NCBI GenBank assembly: GCA_963989245.1
Contig: OZ022342.1
Span: forward strand, 55,295,370-55,359,369
Reading direction: 5' to 3'
Source: Nansenia antarctica
Lineage: Eukaryota > Chordata > Actinopteri > Argentiniformes > Microstomatidae
Length of the DNA: 64,000 bases
The notes beneath the pieces are model-generated. The model was given only the letters and a program-made list of their open reading frames with translations, was not told the origin of the DNA and searched no databases. Positions 12,901-25,864 of this stretch are shown piece by piece (positions within the stretch are counted from its first letter, which is position 1; each line of letters opens with the position of its first letter). The position numbers were made by a program, and so were the translations under genes.

Positions 12901-15534
12901 TCTTTTACTCTTTGATAACATGAACATGTCCTAATGTTGTGTTCATTATAATCATTGCTCATTACTCAATCATTTACTGTTGTATTACTTGTATGTTTTT
13001 GTTTTTAATCTGTTCTTTTTTCTTTCATTTGCATTGTATTGTACATCACTTTGATGATGTCTTAGTTTTTTTCATTTTTAATCTTTTCTTTTGCACTGTA
13101 TTCTACACCACAGCTGCATTCTTATGTATGAAAGGTGCTATATACATCAAGCTTATTATTATTATATTATTATGAATCAATGGCTATATATTAATTTAGA
13201 AGTCCAAAATGGAAGTACCAATCCCAGATTGCACCATTTAACATAGGAAACAAGAGGCCAGGTGAATAAGCAGGGATGTGGGGTGTGTTGAGTGTTGATG
13301 CTCACCTTCAGAGGAGTCCTCATTGAGGCCTGAGGAGCGACTGCCAGTCAGCGAGGAGTTCTTCTCAGGCAGAGGCCCCAGTACAGACATAGACTGAGAT
13401 ATGTTACGCTGTAGGTTGGACTTGGGAGAAAAGAGGGACTTCAGCTTGTGTTTCTTCTTTTTCTCTCCCTTGTTTGCACCGCCTTCTGCATCCCCATCCC
13501 CCTCTCCCTCACTGTCTGTCATAACCTGGGTGAGTGACGGCACCACGGCAGATGCAGAGTCCGATAGGCCCTCCTTCTTTTTACCACGGACCTTATCCTT
13601 GAATTTTCCCAAGCGAGACCGAGGCTTGTTTGCAGCAGAGAGGTCAAACATGCTGGCTGTCAAGTTGTTCTTCATAAACTGGATGTCCAGCAGCACCTCT
13701 CCCCTCTCTTTGTCTGGCTTGCCTGCCTTGTCCAGCAACTTGAACCATCTGTGGAGAGAAGATAGAAACAACGTAATACTTACTACATTAATTAGAAGCA
13801 AAATGGGTACAAAATGAACATGTTCCTGTTTGGGGATTTGTTCAGTCTAGTTCAGACAGTTCTAGTCTACTGCCTCCCCAAGGTCTCTGTCAATCACAGG
13901 GAGCCTGGTAGCACTGAAATAATTGTCAATATCTAGATATTCACCACTCAAAATCTGAGTCATCTTTTCAATTCATTTTAAATACTGATCAGACTAATGT
14001 AATGAACAAAAAGACAGAGGAAGGCTGGGGATAGAACAATGAGTCTGCCTCTGGGCCTCTTAGATCTAATGTTCTAATGCCAGAAAGACAACAACCCTCA
14101 TCGATGGCATCGCTTATTTCCTCAATTGTTTCACAGCTCTAAAGAACATTTTTGCTGTGGTTTTCATAACCATGAATTCCAGAGAATGCTGTTTTTCTCG
14201 TTCAAAATGGTTACAGCTCCGGTCTTGAAAATTATGGTCAATAGTTCAGGTTGGCTTAAAGGAAACGACTGATGATGGCGATGGGAGTGAAAGTTTGGAA
14301 AGTCTGTTGAGGCAATTGTGAGTCACACTCATGGCTAACAGGAACAGTGTATTTGTATACTATGACTAGTGTGCGTGACGGGGGAGACTGGTGGAGGTAG
14401 AAATCAGAGGACAGGCTAATTTCATCCCTGGAATGGAATAAGGAAGGGTAAACGTGTTTTATGCCATTCCTCATTCCAAGCATTACAATGAGCCTGTTCT
14501 ACGATTTCTACCTCCACCAGCCTCCCCTGTCACACACACACTACCCTCTGGTCCATAAATATTACTATTATTACTGCTGTGTATTCTTGTGGTGCTGTGT
14601 CTGCACTGTTGATCAGCCTCCCTTACTGTGCAAATGTAATGCAGTGGGAAGAATTAATGCTATGTCTACTCTAAGTGTACATCATATGAACTTGCATGTA
14701 GAAATATCTGATTGAAAGTCATTTCAAACTATAGACCATTCAGGATCACACATTGAATAACTATTCAGGCACTTTTCTATAATCAATGTAGTTTATTCAC
14801 GAAATAAAAGGAGAACATAAGCATGAAATAGAGGCATAAAATGTGTTCTCATGGCGTGTTTAATTTACTGATACTGTAGAGGTAGTTTTTAAAAAAGAAA
14901 TGATAGGTGATGGTGAGGGATTCTTATTATTTAATTTTTTATGTATGTAATTTTTTGGGAGCATTTCTCCTTTTTGGGGATAGAGACAGTAGAGATTTGG
15001 CAGGAAGGATGGGTGAGAGAGAGGGGGGATGACATGCAGGCCAGGATATGTCGACGGGCGGAAGCGAACCAGGGCCCCTGTGATGATATGCTATGCGTCC
15101 TAGTGTCCTACGCCACTTTTGCCGGCCGTGTTTGCATTCTTGAACAAGGAATTGAAGCAATTCATTTCATGCCGTGACAGTCCATGCTGCCTGGTTCAGT
15201 GAGCCTCATGGAATCACACAATGTATAAAACATCACACAATACTCTACAAGTTCCTCACCTTACATATCATTTATGACGGATCTTTTTTCTTTCTTTTTT
15301 TTTGAGCATGGAGAGTGAGTTTTCTCAGTTGTGCACTCTCATAACACTTCCATATCAAGCACTGATTACAATGAACTGAACAATGAAGAGTACGAGTCAG
15401 CATGAAAAAATCTCTGTCAAGCAAAACCTGAGGCCTGAGGTCACTAGCTCTTCACCCATCTGTCCTAGAAAAACAGCACCAGCTGAAATGAAAGGAAATG
15501 AGTAAGGATGGGGGCAGGCAGAGGGTCAGAGTGT

Positions 15535-15603
<69 letters not shown>

Positions 15604-18600
15604 TGTGTGTGTGTGTGCGCGTGTCCATGGATATCGTCTGAGAGGTTACAATAACAAAAAAACGTAATGCTGTGACTGCAGCTTCTTATCTTCAAGCATT
15701 CAATGTTAAACTGAACCCAAAGGCCATGAGACAGACTGGCTGCTCACAGAATGTAAAACAGATGAATGGCCCCTACATCAGCTCATTATGGTACAGTAGC
15801 TTTGTTAGGAGGACATATTGGGGAATAGCAGGACAACACAAGTAGGTGTTTGTCATAGTTGGCATCGGTAGTTAGCTAGTTAGTGATTATTGTTGTTTCA
15901 GTCATTAACATACACAAGTACAATTGACAGATTACAGACTTTACAAACTTTACAATTTCTAACAAAAGCTGGTTCAACCTGTTCCTCTACATAATATTGC
16001 ACTGTAGTTTTCACAACTCTATGATAACTAACTTTACATAATGAGTTGGTGTAGCCTACAGTATGAACACATTTTAACCATTACATCACTGTGATATATA
16101 TATAGGGGATGTGTATGCGAGCATGTATACATGTGTGTCATGCATAAACAAGTTTTCTGTTTACGTAAGACCTCTCCCTAATAAGGGAGGCTATTGAGTC
16201 TAAAAATACAGACCCAGCCTGTGGAATAACCAGTGGCTTCACGCCCTCTTTCCATGTTTCTGACTGGCCTACACCCCAGAGACTCATCCTCTCCCTACTC
16301 CTCCTTGCGTATATGTGGCATGTACGCTGCCAACACATCAGGGAGAGAAACACCTACTCCAGGAATCTGTTCGGGGACCACACAACTGTCACAATTTTAT
16401 GCAATAGACTATAGGGGCTGGAGAATGTGGGTGTGAATGCATTAACAGATGTCAGTGAAAATAGGTGTGAGAGTTAGGTGTACTGTTGTGTATTCAATAA
16501 AGAAAACTGCGCTTGCCTTGTACAGCAGCTGTATTGGGCTACTGTATTTCAATCAACCTAGTTTACACTCAGCACAAGGCATACTGTTTAGGATTCACAC
16601 CTTCTCTCAAACTGCCTAATACTTTGTCTTCAGAGAGACACACAGCTGCACTGCTTCAAGAAAGTACCACATTTTCTAGTGCTACATTTTCACACAAAAC
16701 ACATCTTTATGAAATGGCCTATATTAATTTTAGGCCCAATCCCAATACACCCCTTGCCCCCATCACTTAGCCCTATCCCTCTGTTTTGCGCATTCACGCA
16801 TGAGGGAAGGGTGTCAGGATTCTTGTTGGGATAGAGGGGTAGGGGCGAAGTGGTAAGGCAACATGGCCCTCAAAACGGAGGGTTTTCAGAGGCACACTCA
16901 AAATCGAGTGTTAAGGAATCTCCCAGAATGCCTTGCGAATCATCGGATTAACCACATTATTTTCTTAGTTAATAAAGATTTTTTTAGGATAACCATTGTA
17001 TTATCTTAGTTGAATGTCCTTTCAATATATTATAGATCTTTTCTTTATAGTAAGTCTAACAAAAAAATGTGCTAGTATGTTGATGTCTAACTAGATAGCT
17101 AACGTTACAACATTGTTTTAAGGCTGATTTGTGCATGACAGTCCCGCATTTTGACATATTCCATGTAGAAAAGCGAGTGGCACTCCAAAACGAGGGGTAG
17201 GGGTAAACATTTTAAATGGGATTGGGCCTTAGTCTGTCACCACACGTGTAGCCATCACCTGTCTCTATTATTATTGTTCCATGTTAGGTAGTTTCTATGG
17301 CTGTCACTGTCTATTGTATTACACAATGTTGTCCGATTGTGTGTCTTAGAACTTATTGGGCCCTATTATGCACTTCTTAACTTGCCGTCTTAAGTGTTAA
17401 TTAAGACGCACCGCCAGGTTAAGACCTACCCCCACCCTTATTATGCGCTTCATACGCGCTACTGCTATTATGCAGGTGTCGATAGGCGCCCACACATAAG
17501 ACGTAAAACTCCCGTGCATATATTGCTCATTGTGGGAGTGTTCATATGTTAATGAAGTGCACTAGGCGCCCCTGCTATTATGCGATCTGACTTTGCTCTG
17601 TCGTATATTTTCTACTATATATATCCTATTTTCTAGTGTTGTGCAATGGCTCTTGTAATCTGACCAGCCCTCGGACTTGGGGCCGTGGTGACATCACAGG
17701 GGACGGCCCTCATGGCCATCTGGATAAGGTGATAGGCTATGGCCTGTGACTGTATTTGCATATTGTTGATGAATAGGGTTGAGACCCAAGGGGGGGCCTC
17801 TTTACCAGCGGATCCCAGCAGAGGAGGACAGACACAAGGCTTCAGCTGCTGGTATATGTATACCCTGTTTTTGTAACTCTGATTAAATCGTCTTAAACTC
17901 AATAACTGTTCTTTGATTCATAACCAATAAGAAATACACCACACTAAATGGCGAGCCTAGCAACGGAGATAAATATAGCTTAATTTACAGTATTTTGCAA
18001 ACTCTTCAATCCAACGAAGAGGGTAGGTTTTCTGCAGAGACCTCTCTCTCTAGTCGATTGGTGTGTTCAAAATAGACTGTAAATCTCAGATAAGTTATAG
18101 TCAAAAGAATCTTGTGTAACGGTAATCTTGTTGGAATAGAAACAAACTTTTCATAATCTTTAATAAGTGGGGTTGGTGAGAGCCGGACTTTGAAGCCCGT
18201 TTTTTGTAAAATATAGTGTTTGATGGTAAGGTATGTGATTTGTAAGTTGTATGGTATTGGAATATCGTGTGTGTCTGTGTAAAATTCGGTAAAATTGTGT
18301 TTATGTGTTAAAGTGTAAATGGACTGTGTAGTCTATTTTTGTAAGATATGTGCAGAACTGTAGACTCCATTACTCTGTGTGTGTGAAAGGACGCCATTGT
18401 CCATTGTTGTAAACGGAGCGATAACACGCACGCTCGGGCACGCGCGCAGACGCGCGGACACACACAGGCCTAGATATCTCTGTGAAGGGACCGTGTAAGA
18501 TTTAGTTCGGTAACTAATAGTTAAATTGCATTGAAAAGAGCATTATTGTTATAGACTAAGAAATCGATTCTTCAGAACTGTGTCAGAGAATCCATTCTTA

Positions 18601-21600
18601 GACGCCATTGTCTTTGTCCTTGAGGAAGGACACACACAGAGGCCATCTCTATGAGGAAAACGTGAATGCATTGTAGAATATTTGAATGAGATAAATAATA
18701 GTTTAACTGGATTGAAAGATAATCGTGATATTGCTGTGTCGTGAAAAGTAATTGTAAAAAAAAACAAGTTGTGTTAAAGAGATTGTTTTAAAGCAGGCTA
18801 CAAACACGCGGTGGTTTCTCAAGGACAAAGGGTTGTTAAATTGAGCCGCCTGCTTTCTGCCTCTGGCCTTTAGGCTTCGGACACGTAGGGGGGTTGCGTG
18901 TGATTGTTGCATTACATAGACTATAGTATTTTAAAGATAGAAAGATAGTGAATTGATCATCAGGGTATTTAAAGTAGTTTAAAGATATTTGTCATTGTCT
19001 GTTAAAAGTAAAGATAGATTGTGAGTTTTAGGTAAGATTAAAAGAAGAGTCGTTCTGTGAGACAGAGTTGTTGGCTGCCGGCGCCATCTGCTGGGCAAAA
19101 CACGACAAGACATTTTTAAAACATTGGCTCTGTGATGAATGGTTAAATGATTGTTATATTACATTACTTTAATTAATTCAATTAATTACTCAGATTGTAA
19201 TTAATAATTAATCATTTTCCAAATAACAAGTCGATTTCTTTACAGGTTATAATTAATATTTGTAATTTACATCTTTTATTTCAAGTTAGGTCATGTCCAC
19301 AGCTTTTGATTAGGAATAGCAGAATAGTTTGTATTGATAATTAAGCAGTAAAAGGGTTTTTGTAAATCAGTGAATACTTAGGTGTTGACCAGCCTTTGTG
19401 ATTTGATAATTGTGTTGACCAGAACTGTAATTAGTATTGAATGAGTAATTAAGTGACACATATTCATAAACAATTAGGAAACACATTTAAGTATAAAGTA
19501 CTTACACAGATATTAGATTTAAGTTAATACTGCACTGACATACACAAGAGGCAAATCTGTTATTTTGAGTTGCAGGGTTTTGTGGGGATGGTTAATACAG
19601 TTATATTGGACTAGCATTTGTTTAGCAAACAAGACAATAGGAAGGTGGGTTGTAAGAAGCGTACACCTTATCTAATATAGAATATTGTCAGCATATTGAG
19701 CAAGTAGAATGGGGTCAAATTCAACGAAGCTGTTAAAAGATATTAGTGAACATCGTGGAATGTTGGCTACGTTATCCCCTATGGCTGTAGTGGAAAAAAT
19801 GAATCCTCTTGTTAGGGAAATTAGCAAAATGTCTACGAAATGGAATAGCCGTTGGGCATACATTGAACAGCCGTGGCCGAAAGAGGGCAGCCTTAATTTA
19901 CAAATAATTGCAACATTGGAAATACTTATCAATGGGCACAAAGCACATCAAAGAGGAAAGATTAGATCAGAGAAACGCAAGTTAGAGTTAGCTATTTTAG
20001 ATCTATTTAAGGTAGAGGGACAGAAAATAGCTCAGATGGAACCGGAAAAGAAAAAAGAATTGGCCAGAACACTGGAACAGAAATTGAACATTCCATCCCC
20101 AGACATGTGTCCTGTCTCCAGTCCCCCTCCATATGCTAAGGCACTGGAGGACCATTCCCAGAAGAAGAAGACCAAGAAGGAGCCAAGGGGAAAAGGGGAC
20201 GACAGGAGTGACGAGGAAGATGACAGCGAAGATGGCAGTGAAGACTCAAGAGATGACGACAATGCAGATGGAGGCTACAACGCGCAGGTCAGGAAGATGA
20301 TAGCCACAGCCGAAAGGAAAGGTGGGAGAAGACGCCCGGAGAAAGCGGAAAGAGAGGAAGATTGTCACCGAATGTCATCAAATACATTAAAGAACTGTCC
20401 AGTGCTGATTCGGGGTAACAAGATGGAATATCATCCGTGGCATCATACAGATCTGTCTGAAGTGATAGAGAAGCTCCCCGTTCTTCAAGACGGCGGATAC
20501 CCGTGGACTACTGAGATGGACGTGAGACTGACAGGAACGCAGGCCGCAATGGGAGACCTGAAAAGACTCTTAGCTTTTATTGCAGGATTGGATACAATGC
20601 AGGAAATATTGATGAAGGCAGGACTTCATAGATATATCAATACATCAGTTTATGATCCAGAGCTCTTCGCAGCAAACAGAGGCAGGCTGTGGAAAGCAAT
20701 CAGAGAGACTTACCCTACTCACATTCACCCAGACAATATCATTGTGAAGCCACTGGGGGGAGATGAGAATCCCAGGGGTTTTGTGGCCCGTGTGCACTCT
20801 CAATGGAGAAGTGTGACAGGGAAGGACGCTGAAGATAACCCCTTAGAAAAATCCATAATCAGGGAAAAAATACAAGAAGGGCTTCCTACCCCAGTTAAGG
20901 ATAAGCTAGCAGAAGTGGTGGGGCTACGACACATGAACAAAGCTGTTTATATAGACCACGTAGCTCATCACGTTGAGTTATATCGAAAGAATATTCAGAT
21001 ACAGAAAACACGAGACGAAGAATCACTCAGAATATTGACTCATGTGCAATTGACTGAAAGCGAGAGGAACATAGAGGGAGTGCAGGCTTTAGCCCCACAG
21101 CAACAGCCACCTGGAGTGCAGACTGCTACTTACCAGTCCTACTCACAGGGGCCACAAGGGGGGTATCCTGCTACTTACCAGTCCTACCCACAAGGGGGGT
21201 ATCCATACCCACAAGGGCCACCAGGGGTGCAAGCGGTTCCATACCAGATGTACACACAGGCTGGCCAAGGACCACCACCAGGGGGATGGACAGCAGCAGG
21301 GAAGGAGATGCTAGAACCATGTTGCCAATGCGACCAGAATGGACATCTAGCCTGTACCTGCTGCAACAGGCCCCAGGGGGGCGCAGGGGGGAGCCAAGGA
21401 GGAGGATATTGGCCTCCTGCTACACCTGCTCCAGGAGTGATGAACCCTTACGGAGGCCCAGCAGCTGGCCTATAGGGGCGCCCGGAAGATCCGAGTGGGA
21501 GGTGCCAGCTGGTGGTGACACAGAAGCCTGAAGGCGCCACGCACCTCCCTATGTCTAGAGAATATGTGAAGACAATCGGATTTGAGGGAATTAAACAGCT

Positions 21601-24600
21601 GATTCCTACAACTGAGCTTGTAGACTTAGAGTACAAGGGACAGAGAGCAACTCTGTCAACACTTGTGTCAGAACACACGCCAACAGGGCTGCTAGGGAGA
21701 GATGCTCTATGCCAATTGAACTGTACAGTAAAATGCACACCTGACGGCTGTCAGGTGACGGTGCCATCCGGTGTTCAGATTCCATCGACAGCCAGAGTGA
21801 TTAAGCATAGAACAGACCTACAAGCTTTGCCTTTAAAGGGAGCTGATATAGAATATTGGGTTGATGGGTCTTGTTACGGGGTAGGAGAAACTTTGTGCGC
21901 TGGGTATTCCTTAGTTAAAGCACAGAATTCAAAGTTTATTGTAGAACAGGCTGAGGCAGTTCCTCAGCCATGCTCAGCTCAGTTGGCTGAGTTGATTGCC
22001 CTCACAGAAGCATGCAACTTGGGAACCGGACGGAGAGTGACAGTGTACACCGACTCTGCCTATGCACATAATGTTTGTCATTTTAATGGAGCTGTATGGA
22101 GGGGGCGGGGTTTTAAGAGAACTGATGGTACGCCTATCCAGCATCACGCACAGATCATGAAGCTGTTACAAGCCATGATGAAGCCAAAGGAATTAGCCAT
22201 AGTGAAGTGTGCCACACACAGGTCTGACTCATCACATGTCACACAAGGTAACAGGGCTGCAGAAGATGCAGCCAAAGCCATTACAGGAGCAGACAAGGCA
22301 GGTAAAGGTCTTCTGGTCACACATGAAAAGCAATTACAGGGCATGGTCACACTTGAGGATTTATTGATGTTACAGAGTAGAGTAACTACGTTAGACAAGA
22401 ACGTTTGGCTAGCAAGGGGGGCAAGTCAGGATGACACAGGTCTATGGAGGAATCATGAGGGGTTGGTTGTAGCACCCTCAGATTTAATAGGCATGTTAAT
22501 ACGGGAAGCTCATGGATTAGCACATGTGGCTAGGGGGGAGGTAAGACGCAAGATCACCAAGAAATATGGGTTTTGGAGTCCATATTTGATGGAACAGATT
22601 GACCATGCTTTAGGTCAATGTGGGGTCTGTTGGAGAAACAACATCAGAGTGGGTACACCAGTGGTGTCTGGGCATATCCCTACCCCAATAGGGCCACGGG
22701 TGGTGGACAGGGGGGTGGATGTACAGAGTAGGCAGGATGTTGTGCCAACAGGTGCCGAGGTCCCCAGAGAACCTGAGAAGGAGGAGCTACGAGGAGATGC
22801 TGTGGTGTTGCCAGAGCCAGTGGCAATGCCAGTGTTACAGCCAGTGACATTACCGGCAGTGCCTGAAACCGAGGGGACAGTGGAAAGCTGTCCAGATGCC
22901 AATGAACCAGAAACCAACGAAGCAGAGAGTGTTGACAGTCTGGAGGTCCAGCCTGGGGGTGTCCAAAGCCTGGACACCTGTGCTACTGGGGATGCTGGCG
23001 AGTGCCTGCATCATGCTTCAGATGATGCTGAGGGCGACTCCCCAGACCTTGATCAGCGTGGGAGGGGACCAGGCGGCTGCCTGAACCTCAATGACACTGA
23101 CGGACGACGACCAGTTAGGAAAAGATTAAAGACTATGAATAGGGTAGTGAAGCAGCAGATCAAAGGGAACGACGGGAATGGACAGCAGATGATAGCATGG
23201 CTGGAAACGGTCTTAGGGGCATGGGAAACTTATTTTGCTAAGATAGGAGCACCTATTATAGCAGACATGGTTTTTGACTTTCTTAGGAGACAGGGCCTCA
23301 TTGACTGTTTTTGGAAAATCAGTCACTCAGTCCACGTTAATGAACTTTTCAGAAGACTAGTCCTCATCTGAGGTGAAGATCTATGCATTAATGCATTCCC
23401 TTTGTCCTATGCTTACTGTTGGAGAATTATGTGTTATGATAACTGAATGTCATTATTTGTGTATTGTTTGTTTGTTTCTATATCGTGTGATTGAGGTCAG
23501 TTGAGAAGTGATGTGGTGGTTATACAAAGCTAGGAGAGAGGTTCTGTTCCTAGCGCAACGAAAATGGAAGCTCCTGACTATGAAAGTGTTATCAATCTGA
23601 GACAGCGGTAAAGGCTGTTCTCCAACTGGGTTCAAGTGCTAGCAACCTCTGACCCTGACGCTTCAAGGACAAAGAAAACATCGGTCGTTGGAAGTTTCTG
23701 TATTGATTTGTGCATGATGAACTGTGTTTAGTTTAATTGTGATTGTTATTTTCAAGATTCTTTTTATTATTGGTTGTTTTCTATTTTTTGGTTATGATAT
23801 CCTTGGTTCCTAATACTGGTCCTGGGTTGGTCTGTGTTATTGTGCTTCTTGTGTTGTGTGTTGGTGTAGTTTTTCTGTTTGTTGTTGTTTATTTAAAAAA
23901 AAAATATTTTTATTTTTATTTTTTTATTTTTTATTTTTTTATGTGGGGTTTTGTGTTTTTGTTTTTGTTTTGTGGTCGTATAGTTTCGGAACACCCTCTG
24001 GGTGGTCCGAGGGGGGATGTGTCGTATATTTTCTACTATATATATCCTATTTTCTAGTGTTGTGCAATGGCTCTTGTAATCTGACCAGCCCTCGGACTTG
24101 GGGCCGTGGTGACATCACAGGGGACGGCCCTCATGGCCATCTGGATAAGGTGATAGGCTATGGCCTGTGACTGTATTTGCATATTGTTGATGAATAGGGT
24201 TGAGACCCAAGGGGGGGCCTCTTTACCAGCGGATCCCAGCAGAGGAGGACAGACACAAGGCTTCAGCTGCTGGTATATGTATACCCTGTTTTTGTAACTC
24301 TGATTAAATCGTCTTAAACTCAATAACTGTTCTTTGATTCATAACCAATAAGAAATACACCACAGCTCCTATCGCTAAGAAGTGGTTTGAAAAGTTCTTA
24401 AGTTTAGACTTCGTTTTAGTGCACGTTTTGAAACACGAGCGCGCCTCCGCGGTTTGCGCATGCATGTGGGCACACATGAACACGCACGTGGCTCCACGGC
24501 AAGACGTCAATTACGGTCACAGTATAAATGCTTTATTTCTGAAGGGAGAGGCAGAGAAGCGCGCTGACCTCCTTCTCAGGACTTCCATAATAGCATAGCG

Positions 24601-25829
24601 CTAATGACTCAACGCAGCCGGTTCTTAAAGGGAATGGCACCTGGCACGCTGATTGGGTTGATTGAGAAGACGCCCAAAACACACCCATGACTAATTTCTT
24701 TGCTTAGCGCCGGGTTTTAGGCGCCCACTACAGCACGCATAATAGCAAAGTGGCCTTGACCACGCCTCCACGTCTTAAGTTTAGATCTACCGCCTCGTCT
24801 TATTGATGAAGTGCATAATAGGGCCCATTGTGTCTTTTAACTGTCTTATGTTTGTTGTTATGTACAAAAAATTTAATGATTTAAATAAAACACCATAGAG
24901 GCTGGTTTCCTGGGATCGACAGATTAAACCTAGTTCTAGACTAACATGTTACATGCATCTTAAATGGATATTTTAAATAAAAAATGTTATTTAGACGAGG
25001 GGGTGCCTAAATCTGCGCCCAGGAAACCAGCCCTAGCAGTAGTAATGCAAGCAAAAGCATAAAATCAACCCATTGGTCTCTCCCTGGCCTATCAGCTGCA
25101 CCATCAAGGGTTACACTGCCAGCGCCTGGCTATTTTCAGCAAACCCAATTATTTGCTCATCCTAATACGGTTGGGTAATGTAATTGACATTAGACAACAA
25201 AGGAGTGTTCATTCTTCTTTCAGAAATGTCTAGATGTTCTCAAAGTTGCCTAGTGAACACACCCAGAGACAATCATTGAGGTTGTTCACTGATACCTGCA
25301 TGGACTTATAATTAGAGCCGACAGTCATGTGAAAAAAATAGGACACAACATGAAATATTAAGTCATTTTTAAAGAAATATAGACATATCAATATTTAATC
25401 TTCTTTCAAACAATATCTATCGATAAAGGTAGAACCAAATTGAACCAAAAACAATTAAACTCTTATAAACATTTTTACAAAAAAATATAATTCTTACTGA
25501 GGAAAAAGTTTGGCTGAAATAACCTCAATCACACGTTTCCTATAACTGTCTAGTAGTCTCTGACATTGACTGGGAGAAAGTTTTTCCCTCAATTCAGAAT
25601 TCTTTCAGCTGTGTCATGTTTGAGGGGTTTCTTGCATGCACAGCCTGTTTCAAACCACTCCACAGCATCTCAATAGGATTAAGATCCAGGCTTTCACTTG
25701 GCATTTCTTTCTTTTGAGCCATTCCTTGGTGGATTTACTGGAATGCTTTGGGTCATTGTCATGTTACATGGTCAGCGTCTTTGAGCCTCAGAAAAGCATT
25801 ATAAGCATTATTCATTATAAATGTAATGA

Positions 25830-25864
<35 letters not shown>

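Larger units (their letters stand above)
17599..24364 (+). mobile_element. young endogenous retrovirus, gamma/epsilon-like, with large in-frame pol deletions
   Basis: Complete LTR-to-LTR unit of 6766 bp: 5' LTR, primer-binding site, 1.8-kb leader, gag, pol remnant, polypurine tract, 3' LTR. Flanked by the 4-bp duplication GCTC (17595-17598 and 24365-24368), the size known for gammaretroviral integration. By eye the LTRs are identical, pointing to recent insertion. The gag capsid region, single zinc knuckle and UAG-separated same-frame gag-pol match gammaretrovirus organisation. RT, the integrase core and nearly all of env are absent. It lies in intron 1 of rab11fip1, antisense to the gene. 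Confidence 0.9.
17358..24826. mobile_element. non-autonomous TIR DNA transposon split by a retrovirus
   Basis: The left end GGGCCCTATTATGCACTTC at 17358 has its exact complement GAAGTGCATAATAGGGCCC ending at 24826. ATT flanks both tips (17355-17357 and 24827-24829), a candidate target duplication. TATTATGC and GGCGCCC motifs recur subterminally in both arms. Without the retrovirus the element would be about 700 bp (17358-17598 plus 24365-24826). No transposase is visible, so it would have moved in trans. Confidence 0.75.

Noticed and set aside
17633..17902. 89-residue minus-strand ORF, repeated at 24054-24323
   Set aside because: Lies wholly inside the LTR and its twin; identical only because the LTRs are. 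No homology to a retroviral accessory protein.
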